From Fuerstiella sp041398845 (lineage in GTDB: Bacteria > Planctomycetota > Planctomycetia > Planctomycetales > Planctomycetaceae): DNA of 64,000 nt. The stretch is from contig JAWKTZ010000008.1 of the NCBI GenBank assembly GCA_041398845.1, positions 496,001-560,000 of the forward strand, in the 5' to 3' direction. Positions 1 to 9,565 of the stretch are shown here, piece after piece (the first letter of the stretch is position 1; each line of letters opens with the position of its first letter). Below the pieces are notes generated by a model that saw only the letters and a list, made by a program, of their open reading frames with translations, was not told the DNA's origin and made no database searches. Both the position numbers and the translations under genes were made by a program.

Positions 1-1156
1 AGGTCACAAAATCCAGCAACAGAAAGCACAGGTATTTCTTCAGCGAATCATCACATTGACCGATGCGATCGTTCAGGTCGTTCGTCGGAGTCACGGACGT
101 GTCGGCGTCCGCAGAGTCGACGGCGTCGTGTTTTGGCTTCCGTTTCGGAATGCGGAAGTCTTCGAAGAACCGCTTCGCGTGCCCCAGAACCAGATCGGTC
201 TGCAGCCATGTCGGCGACAGGTATTCGGTAAGCACATCCCGAGTCAGTTCGACCATCCGCGACTGCTGCAGCAGGTCCAGTTGCTGCATTTCCAGCGGAC
301 CTTCGATCAGAATCCGCAGCCGTTCATCGACACCATCCGGATTTTCCGGGGCGCCCTGCCAAAGCTGCAGCGCTCGTGCTCGAATGTACATTTCAGGATG
401 AGTGATCCCTTCACTGCCTGAGATGCCGCCAGCCAGCACTTCTGCGGCCTGTTTCAGATAAGCCTCGGCATTGACGGCTTTCAGTCCGGTTTCCATCTTG
501 ACCAGAGTACGAACAACGGCGTGCATGTCTTCCGTCACAGCAGCCGCGCGGCGATCGCAATGGAGTTCTGTGTACAGACGATGAGACCGCCATGTGCGAT
601 CATGAGGAGCGTCCGCTGCCTGGTCCGCGATCATGGCTGACAGAATCTGCTCCATCACAAGGTATGCTCCATCATCCAGCGAATACAGTTCGTGGTGAGC
701 CATCTCGTGAGCCAGCAGTGCGGACAGTTCAGTACCGCTCAACGTTTCCTGAACAGGCCCGTGCAGAACAATGTGCGCTTCTCCGGGTAACCATGCCAGC
801 GAGGCGTTGAGTCCACTGGCGTGCTGAGCCTGGTAAAGAGTGACTTCCGCAGCCATGTGCATGCGCTGCCGCACCGCATCCGCCTGTTCGTACAGCTCAG
901 ACGCCGATTCCCGGTCCAGCCGATACGCTGTCTTCAACAGTTCCAGTTTCACCGCCTCGACGCTCTGCTGCCGTGCCTGATGAGACGAAAACCATTTCCA
1001 GAGTTCCGCTTCCTGAGTCTTCAGATAGTCCAGCAACTGGCGGTGGTATGCGGTCGGACGAACAGGAACGCCGATGACCTCCCGGCTTTCGGTTGAAGCG
1101 GACGGACAGGCGTCGGACGATTCAGAAACATCTGGCTCATCAAAGGAATTGGTCAT
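1..1156 (-). CDS. M48-type zinc metalloprotease (C-terminus cut by window edge)
   Basis: The frame opens at an ATG at 1156 and stays open to the window edge, giving about 385 residues with the C-terminus missing. Residues 150-154 form an HEMAH zinc motif preceded by ALLA and followed by HELYSLD. About 45 residues later comes ELHCDRRAA, which fits the third (Glu) zinc ligand of M48 (HtpX/Ste24-like) peptidases. There is no signal peptide and no clear transmembrane helix, so a soluble, cytoplasmic M48-like protease is inferred. The N-terminal 30 residues are Ser/Asp/Glu-rich and probably disordered. The substrate is unknown. Confidence 0.85.
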   Translation of the reverse strand, partial: MTNSFDEPDVSESSDACPSASTESREVIGVPVRPTAYHRQLLDYLKTQEAELWKWFSSHQARQQSVEAVKLELLKTAYRLDRESASELYEQADAVRQRMHMAAEVTLYQAQHASGLNASLAWLPGEAHIVLHGPVQETLSGTELSALLAHEMAHHELYSLDDGAYLVMEQILSAMIADQAADAPHDRTWRSHRLYTELHCDRRAAAVTEDMHAVVRTLVKMETGLKAVNAEAYLKQAAEVLAGGISGSEGITHPEMYIRARALQLWQGAPENPDGVDERLRILIEGPLEMQQLDLLQQSRMVELTRDVLTEYLSPTWLQTDLVLGHAKRFFEDFRIPKRKPKHDAVDSADADTSVTPTNDLNDRIGQCDDSLKKYLCFLLLDFVT

Positions 1157-1343
1157 TGCGGAGGCATGATAATACACAGATTGCCGTTCGTGAATCATGA
1201 CGAACAACGATTGCTCTCGTCCCGGGCAACGCCGGCTCCACTTTGGCAAAGCATTCTCCACAGACTTGATGGCCTGCTGTCAGGCCTGTAGGAATGTGTC
1301 TGCCAACGAGATCGATCTGGCAGCCAACAAGCCTCCGACTGTT

Positions 1344-1838
1344 TCAATCAGCCGATTGCTTCCGGCGATAGTGCGACGTCATAAATTGTCGCCAGGAACC
1401 ATCAGAGCTTTGCACCCGTGCGGTGAGCGTCCGGTAATCTGATGAGACGATTTCGATAATGTCCTGATATTTCGACATCGTACCATCACCAGCGAAGCTC
1501 GGCCCCTCAGAGTCCAGTGTCAGAATCTTCCCTGACTCATCCAGTTCGCCATCATAAGGCCACAGGTGCGTCATCGCAGATGCGATGAAGGAACCGACAA
1601 ACCGCTTTGTACGAGGATCATATCCAAGCGTCATGATCGAATCACAGGATCCACCGTCGGGAACATTCCCGGCACCCTCGCCGATTGTCCAGAATCGGCC
1701 CAGCGCACGAACGGTCTCACGACCAGTGGTTTTCATTGGCGGCTGGTCGGGCTCCATGATGCACTCCGACTCGACACTCCACTCGCCAATGAGTTGATGG
1801 AGCCAAAGATGTTCAGCCTGCGGTTCCGGAATCTGCAT
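1344..1838 (-). CDS. DUF1579 family protein
   Basis: This 164-residue protein begins MQIPEPQAEHLWLHQLIGEW and carries the family pattern GEW, then a GRFW/GEG segment, then DPRTKRFVGSFIASAM, then a C-terminal LTARVQSSDG strand. It fits the small lipocalin-like beta-barrel family DUF1579, common in Planctomycetes and of unknown function. No signal peptide is seen. It lies in the same orientation as the upstream protease, with a 187-base gap. It is the last intact gene before the integrated element. Confidence 0.85.
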   Translation of the reverse strand: MQIPEPQAEHLWLHQLIGEWSVESECIMEPDQPPMKTTGRETVRALGRFWTIGEGAGNVPDGGSCDSIMTLGYDPRTKRFVGSFIASAMTHLWPYDGELDESGKILTLDSEGPSFAGDGTMSKYQDIIEIVSSDYRTLTARVQSSDGSWRQFMTSHYRRKQSAD

Positions 1839-2106
1839 GGATTCTCACCCTATGAAAAATTCAAGAGCGGTGTTTTCGCGGTGCACGGTCAGGACCAACG
1901 TCGTGGGTCACGGTCCGAGGTCGCGGAGAGAGCCTTCGAGCCGAACTCGCGCCTGACCGGAGGCCCTGTCGAGCGAGTTTCTGGGGGATGCGTTTGATGG
2001 GGCGTCGTTCCCCAAAATGCGAAAGAAACGGGAATCTTCAACGCCCGCTTCCGCACATGGCCATTTGAAATGTTTCCGGAACCTGCGGAGTAACAGCATT
2101 TCAAAG

Positions 2107-2151
2107 AAGTCGGGGCGACATGATTCGAACATGCGACCTCCTGCTCCCAAA
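2107..2151. repeat. distal attachment-site copy (tRNA-Pro 3' fragment)
   Basis: These 45 bp are identical to 12182-12226. They correspond, on the minus strand, to the tRNA-Pro sequence from the anticodon loop through the T arm to the acceptor end. The 5' half of the tRNA is absent here; after CCCAAA the sequence diverges. This is the expected scar of site-specific integration into a tRNA gene. Confidence 0.92.
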
Positions 2152-2404
2152 ACACTTTTCGCCAGCTTCAAAAGTCCTACAATTTGCGTGTTTTACCGCC
2201 TCAAGTGTATTACTGCAACTCACCGGGAATCACCGTTTATCGCCCGTTTAGAGTACAAAGAGTACAGCTGTGACCTCTCTGCTCGTAACAAGGCGATCAG
2301 TCGATCAAACTTCCCAGCGGCCTCTGGTTTTGTGGTTTGGCTGGCCACCACCCCCACGTATTACAATGAAACGCGCGAGCCCTGTTGCGTTTAAGGACGT
2401 TCAA

Positions 2405-2707
2405 ATGAAAACAAATCCGGCAAGAGCATTGACACAGTATGGAGACTTCAAAGGCGGTTTCCTTGATGGTTTCGATGGGCTGACAGTTTTCAACCTATTC
2501 AAGGAATGCGGATTGGCCAAGGGCTACTGGCCAGTTGGCATACGAATCTACGGCTTTGGAGTGTCGGAGAGTTCTGAATCGCCGTCCGTACCAACCCTCA
2601 AAGCAAAAGTCCTTTGTGTTGACCCGAACAAACGGGACTTGGCCCTGACGAAATTTCAAAATACTGCCGTTCGCATCCCGAGTTACATACCTTTGAATTT
2701 GACGTAG
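2405..2707 (+). CDS. hypothetical protein, only plus-strand ORF of the island
   Basis: A 100-residue ORF starts at an ATG with AAGGA seven bases upstream. A weak -10-like TATTAC lies near 2359. It begins MKTNPARALTQYGDFKGGFL; I do not recognise a domain. Near 2690 a one-base shift would continue the frame as FEFDVEFDISHF and further, so the true product may be longer and end near 2770 or beyond. It faces the terminase gene and is the island gene nearest the distal attachment site, a position that often holds cargo genes in satellites (inference). Confidence 0.5.
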   Translation: MKTNPARALTQYGDFKGGFLDGFDGLTVFNLFKECGLAKGYWPVGIRIYGFGVSESSESPSVPTLKAKVLCVDPNKRDLALTKFQNTAVRIPSYIPLNLT

Positions 2708-2828
2708 AATTCGACATCTCGCATTTTGTGTCTCAACTCAAACGCATTGATATCGTTCTATTGACAGAATTGTGGATGGTACAGAAGTGCGAATTCAGCC
2801 GATTCAAGATTGACCCAACGACTCTGCT

Positions 2829-4846
2829 TCACGCGCTGCCTGCTGCCATCTGTGCCAGCGTCATCGGCTGCCTGCGTCGCTCTTCTAACTTGCGAGACAA
2901 CATCACAGCTTCCGCCGCACGAGATCGCAGCGTAAGGTTGAGTCCAGCCAGTGATTATTCCGGTCGGTACGCTCCCATACGACGGTCGTCTCGCCCTTTC
3001 CTTCAATGTATTTTCTATCTGACGTTCTGCCGTTGGAACTGCTTGCAATACTCGGCGTGTTCGGAGTAGCTCGCTGCCTCGTAAAGAGTGATCGCCATTG
3101 GTTCTTCTGCTGGCATCAATAACCGCTGATGCAATTCGCTTTTCCAGTGATCCGGAATTCACATGCACCAACATCACCGGTAGAACGGTGCGACCGTTTC
3201 GCATTACCTTTGCGATATGAAACTGGACGCCGATATAAAGTGTCCCTTGCTGTTTAGAAGTCGGCAAGATGTACCGCGTTGTTACTCCGCTGTCCTTCTC
3301 CGTACCCCTTCGATGGACGGTAAACTTCTGAACCCGGATTCAATCCATTTCACGACCGATGTTACCGCAGAATTCATAGACTCCATCGGTGTGTTCGTGC
3401 CATCCTGAATCAATCCAGACCTGTGACGGTCGATGTATTTTCCCATCTTCCGTTTGCCAGCCATTGAGAAGTACGACTCCAGCTCGTTCAGCATGTAATC
3501 ACTAGAGCTTTCTTCACCCCGTACTTCGTCACTTCTTACGGGATGCTTGCCGTATTCAATCACTCGACTGCCTGATGGTCCGGTTGCAACCGCAGTCCAA
3601 TGCAATGCACGCTTTCCCGTATCAACTCCGACCGTGATTGCTGCGGTGTCCGCTTGCAGCAACACCTTCTTCCGGCCGTTCGTTCGCTGTTCAATCTGGT
3701 CCGCCCCTCAACCGGCGTCAACTCAATCTCTGGTGGATCGTAAGGGATTGCCCATATAAATTGCCGAGACTTCTTTTCGGAGTTTTCACGATCCCGAGCT
3801 TTTCGAAGCCTGCCATTCCTCCGCCCAAATCGGCAATTGTGATGAATGGGTTATCGATTGCAGACCACCGAAAACCAAATGTTTGCGTCTCCGGATATTC
3901 GCCAATCAACTTGCCGTTAGCATCAACAGACTGCCCCTCGATGGCACAACATAATTTCCTGCCATGCCGTCCGCCGATCATCCTCAGACCATGCCTCATC
4001 ACATGATGGGCAGGCAAAAATGTTAGCTTCGCTGCCTCTTCACTCGTCCTGCCTTCCTGCCATCCTTTCAGATGTTCCCGATTCGGAAGGACGAACGATC
4101 CACAATGTGGGGCATGGACGCAACAGTCGTGAGTTACTGCCGTTCTGGACCTCCTGCCAAATTCTCCCCGCTGCGATGGATGTTGTGCATTCCAGATACA
4201 CCCGCTTCCCTGTCCGTCCGAATGCCCGCGTCGCTGGCTTCAATCTGTTCGACCTTATCGGCTTCGCGACTCGTAGCACCTGCCTCATCCATGCCGTCAA
4301 CTTCAGTTATCGCCACAACCCGGCTTGTATAGGTAGAACGTTTTTTGTCATTGCCGCCAGCGGTCATGTACCGCATCGTTGCTCCGTTCTGGAAACGGAT
4401 AGAACGCTTTACCTGCCGCCACGCGAACCCTCACCATTCGTCGGAATCAATGATGCGCATTCACTTACCTGAATCACCGGTAAGAAGTCTTCCGTCCACT
4501 TATCATTCGCCATGTCGATTGATGGCAGTCCGACAATTACAGTCTCATTGAGTTCGAAAAGATGGTACAGGACAGGAATCACATAACACATCAACGTCTT
4601 GCCGTTTTGCGTTGGCCCAGTAGCCGCAACTCGTGACCACCGGCCAGTATCAATCTCGTCAAGAAAACTTTCGAAACCGGATGCCGCCAGTGCCGATACC
4701 TCTCTCAGATGCTGGACCATTCGGCAGGCGAATCATCTGCTCCGCCCAGTCACCGCCATCGGCCTCACAACTGGGGCTCGTGCCAGATTTATGCACCACG
4801 AAAGCGACTCAACCAGCGATGCGTTCGGTAGCTCAACTGCCGCCAT
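2829..4846 (-). pseudogene. phage terminase large subunit, GpA type (multiply frameshifted)
   Basis: The packaging ATPase/nuclease can be followed across three frames from an ATG at 4846 to a TGA at 2829. Recognisable pieces in order are DTGRW then a Walker A (GPTQNGKT, about 4595-4618); VAITEVDGMDEAG, matching the Walker B region; a zinc ribbon with CPHCGSF (4093-4117) and FACPSCDEAW (about 3991-4014); then nuclease-domain strings VGVDTGKRALHWTAVA, EYGKHPVRSDE and QVWIDSGWHEHTDGVY. I count at least ten frame changes in 2 kb, but few in-frame stops once the thread is followed. No single frame could give a working protein. The gene follows the small subunit directly. Confidence 0.85.
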
Positions 4847-5326
4847 CGCTCAGCCCCCTCACAATCGATTCGGGACTCGTCCAGTGACTCATGCACCATC
4901 TGATTTGCCTCAACACCAAACCGCTTTGATATTCTGTCACCCATCTTGCGGACGATTGAGCCCCATCGACTCAGCACGTCCCGGCACTTTTCCTTGTCGA
5001 TCAACTCACCTTTCCGTTGTTCCAGATCCAGTTCTGCATGCTTCGCCTTTGCCAGCCTGTCAACGCTCCAACGCAGGTGGATCTCCCCAGGCTGAAAGCG
5101 GGTCGTCTGATGTCGCTACCTGTTTTGAGTGTGGCTTCCACGGCCCCTCAGTTCGCAGCCAGCCCGACACCGCATTTAGAACGTATTTTCCCGGCTGTCC
5201 TGGCATGCCTTCTGCCCGCCAACGCTTCACGGTGTCGCCAGTGACGGAATATACATGGGCAATTTCCGCCAGCGTCGACACTGATAACTGTGGTTTCGCT
5301 TTCTTTTTAACAACTGGCATATCCAT
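4789..5326 (-). pseudogene. phage terminase small subunit, Nu1-like (frameshifted)
   Basis: The N-terminal piece starts at an ATG at 5326 and contains a helix-turn-helix (STLAEIAHVYSVTGDTVKRW), like the winged-HTH Nu1 family that recognises packaging sites. The frame stops at 5060. The thread resumes one frame over as LAKAKHAELDLEQRKGELI, then KCRDVLSRWGSIVRKMGDRI, typical of the C-terminal part of Nu1-type subunits. The true end probably lies near 4848, just before the large subunit ATG. It sits in the canonical small-large terminase order. Confidence 0.75.
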
Positions 5327-5426
5327 GAATCAGTGGGGTGGTGGCGGTTCATGTAGACCACACTGGGGCGTCTCGACCGGCTGGACGGTGCGGACTCTCG
5401 ATCCCCAGCCGGTCGGACGCTGAAAG

Positions 5427-5960
5427 TCATTCAGCCAGTGCCTGTCGCTCGATCTCTCTGTCTGCGGAATGAATTGCCTCAATCTCTCTTCCGATCTCAG
5501 CAACAACTGCCCGCCAATCTTCACAACGCACATCAGCCACGGCACCGCCATTGTGCTCGACAACCGCAAGTGTCCTCTGTGCCTCGCGAAGCATACCGCC
5601 GCTGACGAACTTCAGTCTCAACTCATTCAGCAGACGTCGACGGCGCACGCTCAGGCGAGCACAGACTCGCCAGACGACTCTCAAGTGTTGCCCCTCAGCA
5701 ACCTCAAGCCGCAAATCAAAAATCTGCTTTTGGAGCGGACCAGCGCTGCGTTTGTTGGCCTGGCATCGATCCTCGAGCCCCGTGTTGAGTTGCACGATCT
5801 CATCGAGAATTTGGCCACGCCGTTGAACATCTTTTGCAGGCAATTCCGTCCCAGCCAAGACAGCGTCGATGTGCTTTTGGTCAATTCCAGCCAGCTCCGC
5901 TTGAAGGCGGGAAGTCTGCTCAGAATGCTGATCAGCAGCCGTCTCGGAATCAGCGTCCAA
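5427..5960 (-). CDS. hypothetical charged, probably helical protein of the island
   Basis: This is a 177-residue open frame rich in Glu, Arg, Gln and Leu, with long predicted helices (for example AELAGIDQKHIDAVLAG and EIGREIEAIHSADREIE). No family is recognised. The coding thread seems to extend upstream to about 6105 in another frame (RRQAHRQELKRKLASLQVKR), so this is probably the 3' part of a frameshifted gene. It lies directly upstream of the terminase small subunit. A head- or packaging-associated role is only a guess from position. Confidence 0.5.
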   Translation of the reverse strand: MDADSETAADQHSEQTSRLQAELAGIDQKHIDAVLAGTELPAKDVQRRGQILDEIVQLNTGLEDRCQANKRSAGPLQKQIFDLRLEVAEGQHLRVVWRVCARLSVRRRRLLNELRLKFVSGGMLREAQRTLAVVEHNGGAVADVRCEDWRAVVAEIGREIEAIHSADREIERQALAE

Positions 5961-6114
5961 CTTTGCGAGGATGCCCGTCAGTTCAGCCGGGGCGTTGCCG
6001 CTTGACCTGAAGCGAAGCCAGCTTTCGTTTCAGCTCCTGACGATGTGCCTGGCGTCGTTCGTTACTCGATTTTGTACGGGTTCGGTTGTTGGTTCAAAAT
6101 CACGATTCTGCCTT

Positions 6115-6680
6115 TCAAAATGTTCCGTGATGACAGCCGTTTGCCGTCGCGATGGAAAAGACTTGGTGCCCACTCAGATTGCCGTGTTCATACAGTTCGG
6201 ACGCAACTGCCACGATTGCCGCCGCGTTTCCTGCCACGATTGCCGCCGCGATTCTGTGAGCGAACGCAACACGCCCAGCCCATGAATCAGGGTCACCACT
6301 CATGGCCACCGATAGCCCACTCAGCAATCAGCCGATCATCGGAAGGACCGCCCTTACTGATCGGTTTCAGTTCAGGCCAATTGCGCCGCCAGATACGGCG
6401 ATGTTTTGCAGAGTGGAAGTTGCCCGCTTCATCCACCGTCGGCGGCCGCCATTCTGCTGGAGTGCATTCCGGTGCAGGGATGGTCTTCTGTCAGTCGTTC
6501 GGCCGCCGGTCCACTGGCGATTGCATAGGCCAGTCGGTCTGGCAACAGTTCGTCAATCGAAGCCTGACCGCTTTTGTCGCCAGCGTATAGAACCAGACCC
6601 AGACACCGCCCGCCCTGGACGATTGCCGATATGGCGTGCCCCGCCTCATGAATTGCGGTAAGCCAGCGAACGTCATTCAT
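6115..6680 (-). pseudogene. M41-like HEAGH metalloprotease-like protein (frameshifted)
   Basis: The ATG at 6680 gives MNDVRWLTAIHEAGHAISAI, a HEAGH zinc motif in the context seen in the FtsH/M41 peptidase domain and in small phage- or element-borne stand-alone relatives. No AAA ATPase is attached. After about 85 residues the frame is lost. The thread continues in a second frame (EAGNFHSAKHRRIW, SDDRLIAEWAIGGHE) and a third (WAGRVAFAHRIAAAIVAGN), ending at 6115. The start overlaps the stop of the upstream acidic-tail ORF by 8 bp, suggesting translational coupling. The function in the element is unknown. Confidence 0.65.
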
Positions 6681-6903
6681 CGTCGAAGTCCTCATAATCG
6701 CTCTGGTCATCGAAGTCCTCATAATCGCTCTGGTCATCGAAGTCGTCGGCCTGACCGTACACTCCGCCGATCTCGCCGCGCTCATACCGAGATTTCAGAA
6801 TCCCGGCTTCGCGATTAAATACCTCGAGCAGCGGGTCGGTTTCAAAAAACGTAGCATCGGCTTCCAAAGTCGCCAGATGAAAAGCCGTGAATTTCCGGTG
6901 CAT
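6673..6903 (-). CDS. hypothetical protein with duplicated acidic tail
   Basis: The frame from the ATG at 6903 reads MHRKFTAFHLATLEADATFF and ends in a run built of repeated DFDDQSDYE units encoded by a perfect 27-bp tandem duplication. It overlaps the upstream ORF (6842-7105) by 62 bases in another frame. Either the genes overlap or one gene has been frameshifted near 6900. No known domain is recognised. The stop overlaps the start of the HEAGH protein. Confidence 0.5.
   Translation of the reverse strand: MHRKFTAFHLATLEADATFFETDPLLEVFNREAGILKSRYERGEIGGVYGQADDFDDQSDYEDFDDQSDYEDFDDE
6684..6737. repeat. 27-bp perfect tandem duplication
   Basis: Two adjacent identical 27-bp units (6684-6710 and 6711-6737) are followed by a partial third unit (from 6738, cgaagtc). 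On the minus strand they encode the acidic repeat DFDDQSDYE. The length is a multiple of three, so copy number can change without breaking the frame. Confidence 0.9.
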
Positions 6904-7105
6904 CCGCTTGTGGTCCGTTCGCCCGCCGATACCACTGGAAGCCATCGGGATCGACTCGCCACAGAGTCAGCGTGCCATCGGTTTCGCCCGCGTGAATTTC
7001 CTGCTCAGTCATTTCGCTTTCGCAAAAGAACTGCCGCTGCTGCGAGTCGGCAATCTGTGGCAAATTCGAAACGCCGAAAATCTTTTTGAGTTGTCGGAAC
7101 ATCAT
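6842..7105 (-). CDS. hypothetical small island protein
   Basis: An 87-residue ORF starts at the first of two adjacent ATGs (7105) with AAAGGA immediately upstream. It begins MMFRQLKKIFGVSNLPQ and contains GTLTLWRVDPDGFQWYRR. No family is recognised. The C-terminal 20 residues look less protein-like than the overlapping alternative frame, so a frameshift around 6900 may join it to the acidic-tail ORF. Confidence 0.5.
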   Translation of the reverse strand: MMFRQLKKIFGVSNLPQIADSQQRQFFCESEMTEQEIHAGETDGTLTLWRVDPDGFQWYRRANGPQADAPEIHGFSSGDFGSRCYVF

Positions 7106-7802
7106 TTTCCTTTCAGAAATGCTTGTGAGTGGAATTTTCGCACGTATCAACTGGCATCACAGACCAGCCTCAGTTATCGCCAAAACCTGGCAAAGACTCA
7201 TCAGCTGTCAGTACTCGCAGGAATCTGCTCGAACACTGACGGCAAATGCAACGCTGCCATTTTGCCCTGTCATCAGCCTGATTACTGCGAACCATAATCG
7301 GACGCTCCGGTGCGGAGCAAAACGGACACTTCCGGAAGTGCCACAACTTGGACTGGAACAGCGTTCCATTTTTTCGGTCGGTTTGTCATTGGGAAATCTC
7401 GAGTGTGGGTGGTGGTCATGCCAGTTCAGGTTTGGCACGTGCGGAAAGTTCATCACTGCGGGATAGGAAAACCTGAAGCAGAACTGTCAGGAAGTACCTT
7501 TTGACCGGGGGGGGGGGGCCGGAGCCTCCGAGTCCGCAGTTGTCGATCCAGTTCGTGACAGAGAGTTCGGGCTCAGTGGGCTTGGTCCTCCGCAGGCGAC
7601 AACCGGCCACGTCCGCCGAAGCAACGCATGCAGTCGCATCGAAGGCGCCAGTCTTTCGGCCTCAGTCCAGGACGCGCGAATCTCAGCCGCGCGTTCTGCG
7701 ATTTCTTCACGGGATGGATCGGGGTTCGGTTGTTTGCCTCATCTTGCGTGCCTGACGTCGTTGCGTGATTTTTGCTATTGGAGCTCTGGCCACGTCGCTG
7801 GA
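7106..7802. other. no supportable gene; holds a 12-G homopolymer
   Basis: Only short, unconvincing ORFs are present on either strand. By analogy with the rest of the island this may be decayed minus-strand coding sequence between the replication ATPase and the small unknown genes, but I recognise no protein thread in it. Confidence 0.5.
7507..7518. repeat. G12 homopolymer
   Basis: Twelve consecutive G residues lie in the unassigned part of the island. Tracts of this length are slippage-prone in vivo and error-prone in sequencing. No gene whose phase it would control could be identified. Confidence 0.9.
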
Positions 7803-9565
7803 TCAGAAGCCACCTGCTGCGAGCCATTCAATGTTTATTTCAGAACAGTCGTCCACTTGAGCGTCTTGAGCGTCCAGAGCGTCCAAGTCCCATAAAACAT
7901 TGGTTTTTGTGGACGCTGGTTTCGTCCTGAGCGTCCACTGAGCGTCCAGCGTCCTCCGGTTGGGCGGCTCTGGACGCTGCCTTGCGTCCAGCGTCCTGCG
8001 AGCGTCCAGCAGTTTTTCCAGTGTTTTTGCGTTCTGGACGCTCTGAATGCTGTGGACGCTGTTCTGCGTCTCTGTTCGCAACAGGCTGACAAATCGCTTG
8101 CCAGCCTCTTTCCCGAAGGCAGCATCAATCCCGGTTCGTCGAAGATTCAGCGCGATACGCTTCAGCTCGCCGGAAAGTAAATGCGGTTTCTTCGGCCAGT
8201 CCTTCGACTTAACGACGCCGCTCTTCGGCTAGTTCTTCGAGAGCGTCACGTAGCTCCGTCGCGGTGCCTCGCCATTCGTTGCGGGATTCCATCAAAACCT
8301 GCCAGTGGCCGGATAAGATGCTTCCTTCGATAGCCGCTTCATTTGAGCCCTTTCGGTTTGCATCATACGCGAGGAACTCGGACTCACCTGGAAGTTTTGT
8401 TTCAGCAGCCACGGCCCACGTTGCGAAGTCGGCCATTCTTGGAAGTGATTCAGCCGGACGTCCGCCCGTGCCGAACATGCCTGCGAAACAGCGTCAGCAA
8501 CGCTGAGCGTCCTGCCACGAATTTCCTCGAAGCGTTTCCATAATGAGGCTTCCGTCGTCCGCTTGTGTTCCGGAATCGTCGGCAACGAAACACAGATGGC
8601 GCGATCCAATAAGTCCGATCGGGTGCATAGCTCATTGATGCCGTTGAGCATCACGGGACGCTGACCTTCAAATAGCTTTTCCTCGCCATCCGAAAACAGT
8701 TCTCGCGTACCGAATCCACCACCAGTGGCAAGCCGGCAAAGTGCATCAGACAGCCAGTCCGGGATGCTTGAGATTCTCGGAGCCGCAACAATGTGTCCGT
8801 TGCTTCCGGCAGTCGACTAGATCCCGCTCATCTCGCGGAGGCACTTCAGTGCCGCAACATTTGGATCCACAATCGCCCGCAGCATTCGGCGAGAGAGTGC
8901 TTTTCGCCGATCCCTGCTCGCCATTGACGCTCGCCACAGGATATGGCCCGGACGGACGCAGCGCGCACCAGCCACGCACAAATCAGAATCCAGGCGTCGT
9001 CATCAGGGACGTTAACGAGCTCGCGCAACTCATCCGGTGAGCCACCGGGTTCCGGTTTCGGCAGTGGAAGGACGCCCTGCGCGGACGGTAAAGCAACGTC
9101 GGGATTGTCAACGACTTGCCATCCTGTTTTGTTAATGCGGACTGCCTGCCACGTGTCGTTGGCGATCCAGCCAGACAGTGTCATCGTCGCCGGAAATTCG
9201 AACGGCTGTTTTTCGTTGCGGACCTTCGAACAATGCCTGGCCCCGCAGGACGCCGACTGCGTCCTGTAGCGCTGTGAGTTCGCAGCGTTAGCCGTGACGA
9301 TCCAATACTTTCGCTGCAACCAGTACCAGGAACGCCTTGGACCCGATGCGGCACACTTCGCGATTCCGCCCTCGTTGATTCGTGCAAATGCTTCGTCATC
9401 GTCATGAAACAACTGCGCGTCACCAGCAGCGCCACCAGATGATGCCTGTGATCCCCCTTTGTCGTCGCCCGAGACTTCGAGTTCCGATGCATTTGACGTT
9501 GAGTCCTGATTTTTGTCTGGTAAACCTATTCGCCTTGTGTCCTTTCGTGAATCGCCACTTCCCAT
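7803..9565 (-). pseudogene. element replication ATPase (primase/helicase type), multiply frameshifted
   Basis: From the ATG at 9565 the thread runs across all three frames: DEAFARI; LTALQDAVGVLRGQALFEG; NDTWQAVRINKTGWQVVDNP; a conserved NVPDDDAWILICAWLVRA; then PVASVNGEQGSAKST, a Walker A variant; DPNVAALKCLREM; PVMLNGINELCTRSDLLDRA; ADFATWAVAAE; and a C-terminal WPKKPHLLSGELKRIALNLR segment. This order matches ATP-binding replication proteins of phages and integrative elements. The 3' end runs through a dense AGCGTCCA repeat region. At least five frame changes are visible. It overlaps the DUF1580 gene end by 40 bases. Confidence 0.75.
7859..8060. repeat. AGCGTCCA/TGGACGCT short-repeat array
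   Basis: Nine copies of the octamer occur in about 200 bp. Five read AGCGTCCA (in 7868-7876, 7877-7885, 7929-7937, 7940-7948, 8000-8008) and four read TGGACGCT (7910, 7971, 8035, 8053). Near copies lie at 7859 and 7984. The first three 9-mers (7859-7885) are exactly tandem. The array lies in the 3' end of the replication ATPase gene, where it encodes Leu-Asp-Ala-rich sequence. Mixed orientation is not explained by protein repeats alone; an iteron-like binding array is possible. Confidence 0.85.

Noticed and set aside
2107..2151. Second tRNA-Pro gene
   Set aside because: Only the 3' half is present; no D arm, 5' acceptor strand or complete anticodon stem follows.
4599..5423. 274-codon plus-strand ORF in the island
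   Set aside because: It is antisense to the terminase threads and its Pro/Ser/Arg-rich composition is that of a shadow frame.
7859..8060. CRISPR array
   Set aside because: The repeats are 8-9 bp, irregularly spaced and in both orientations; there are no spacers of uniform length and no cas genes.
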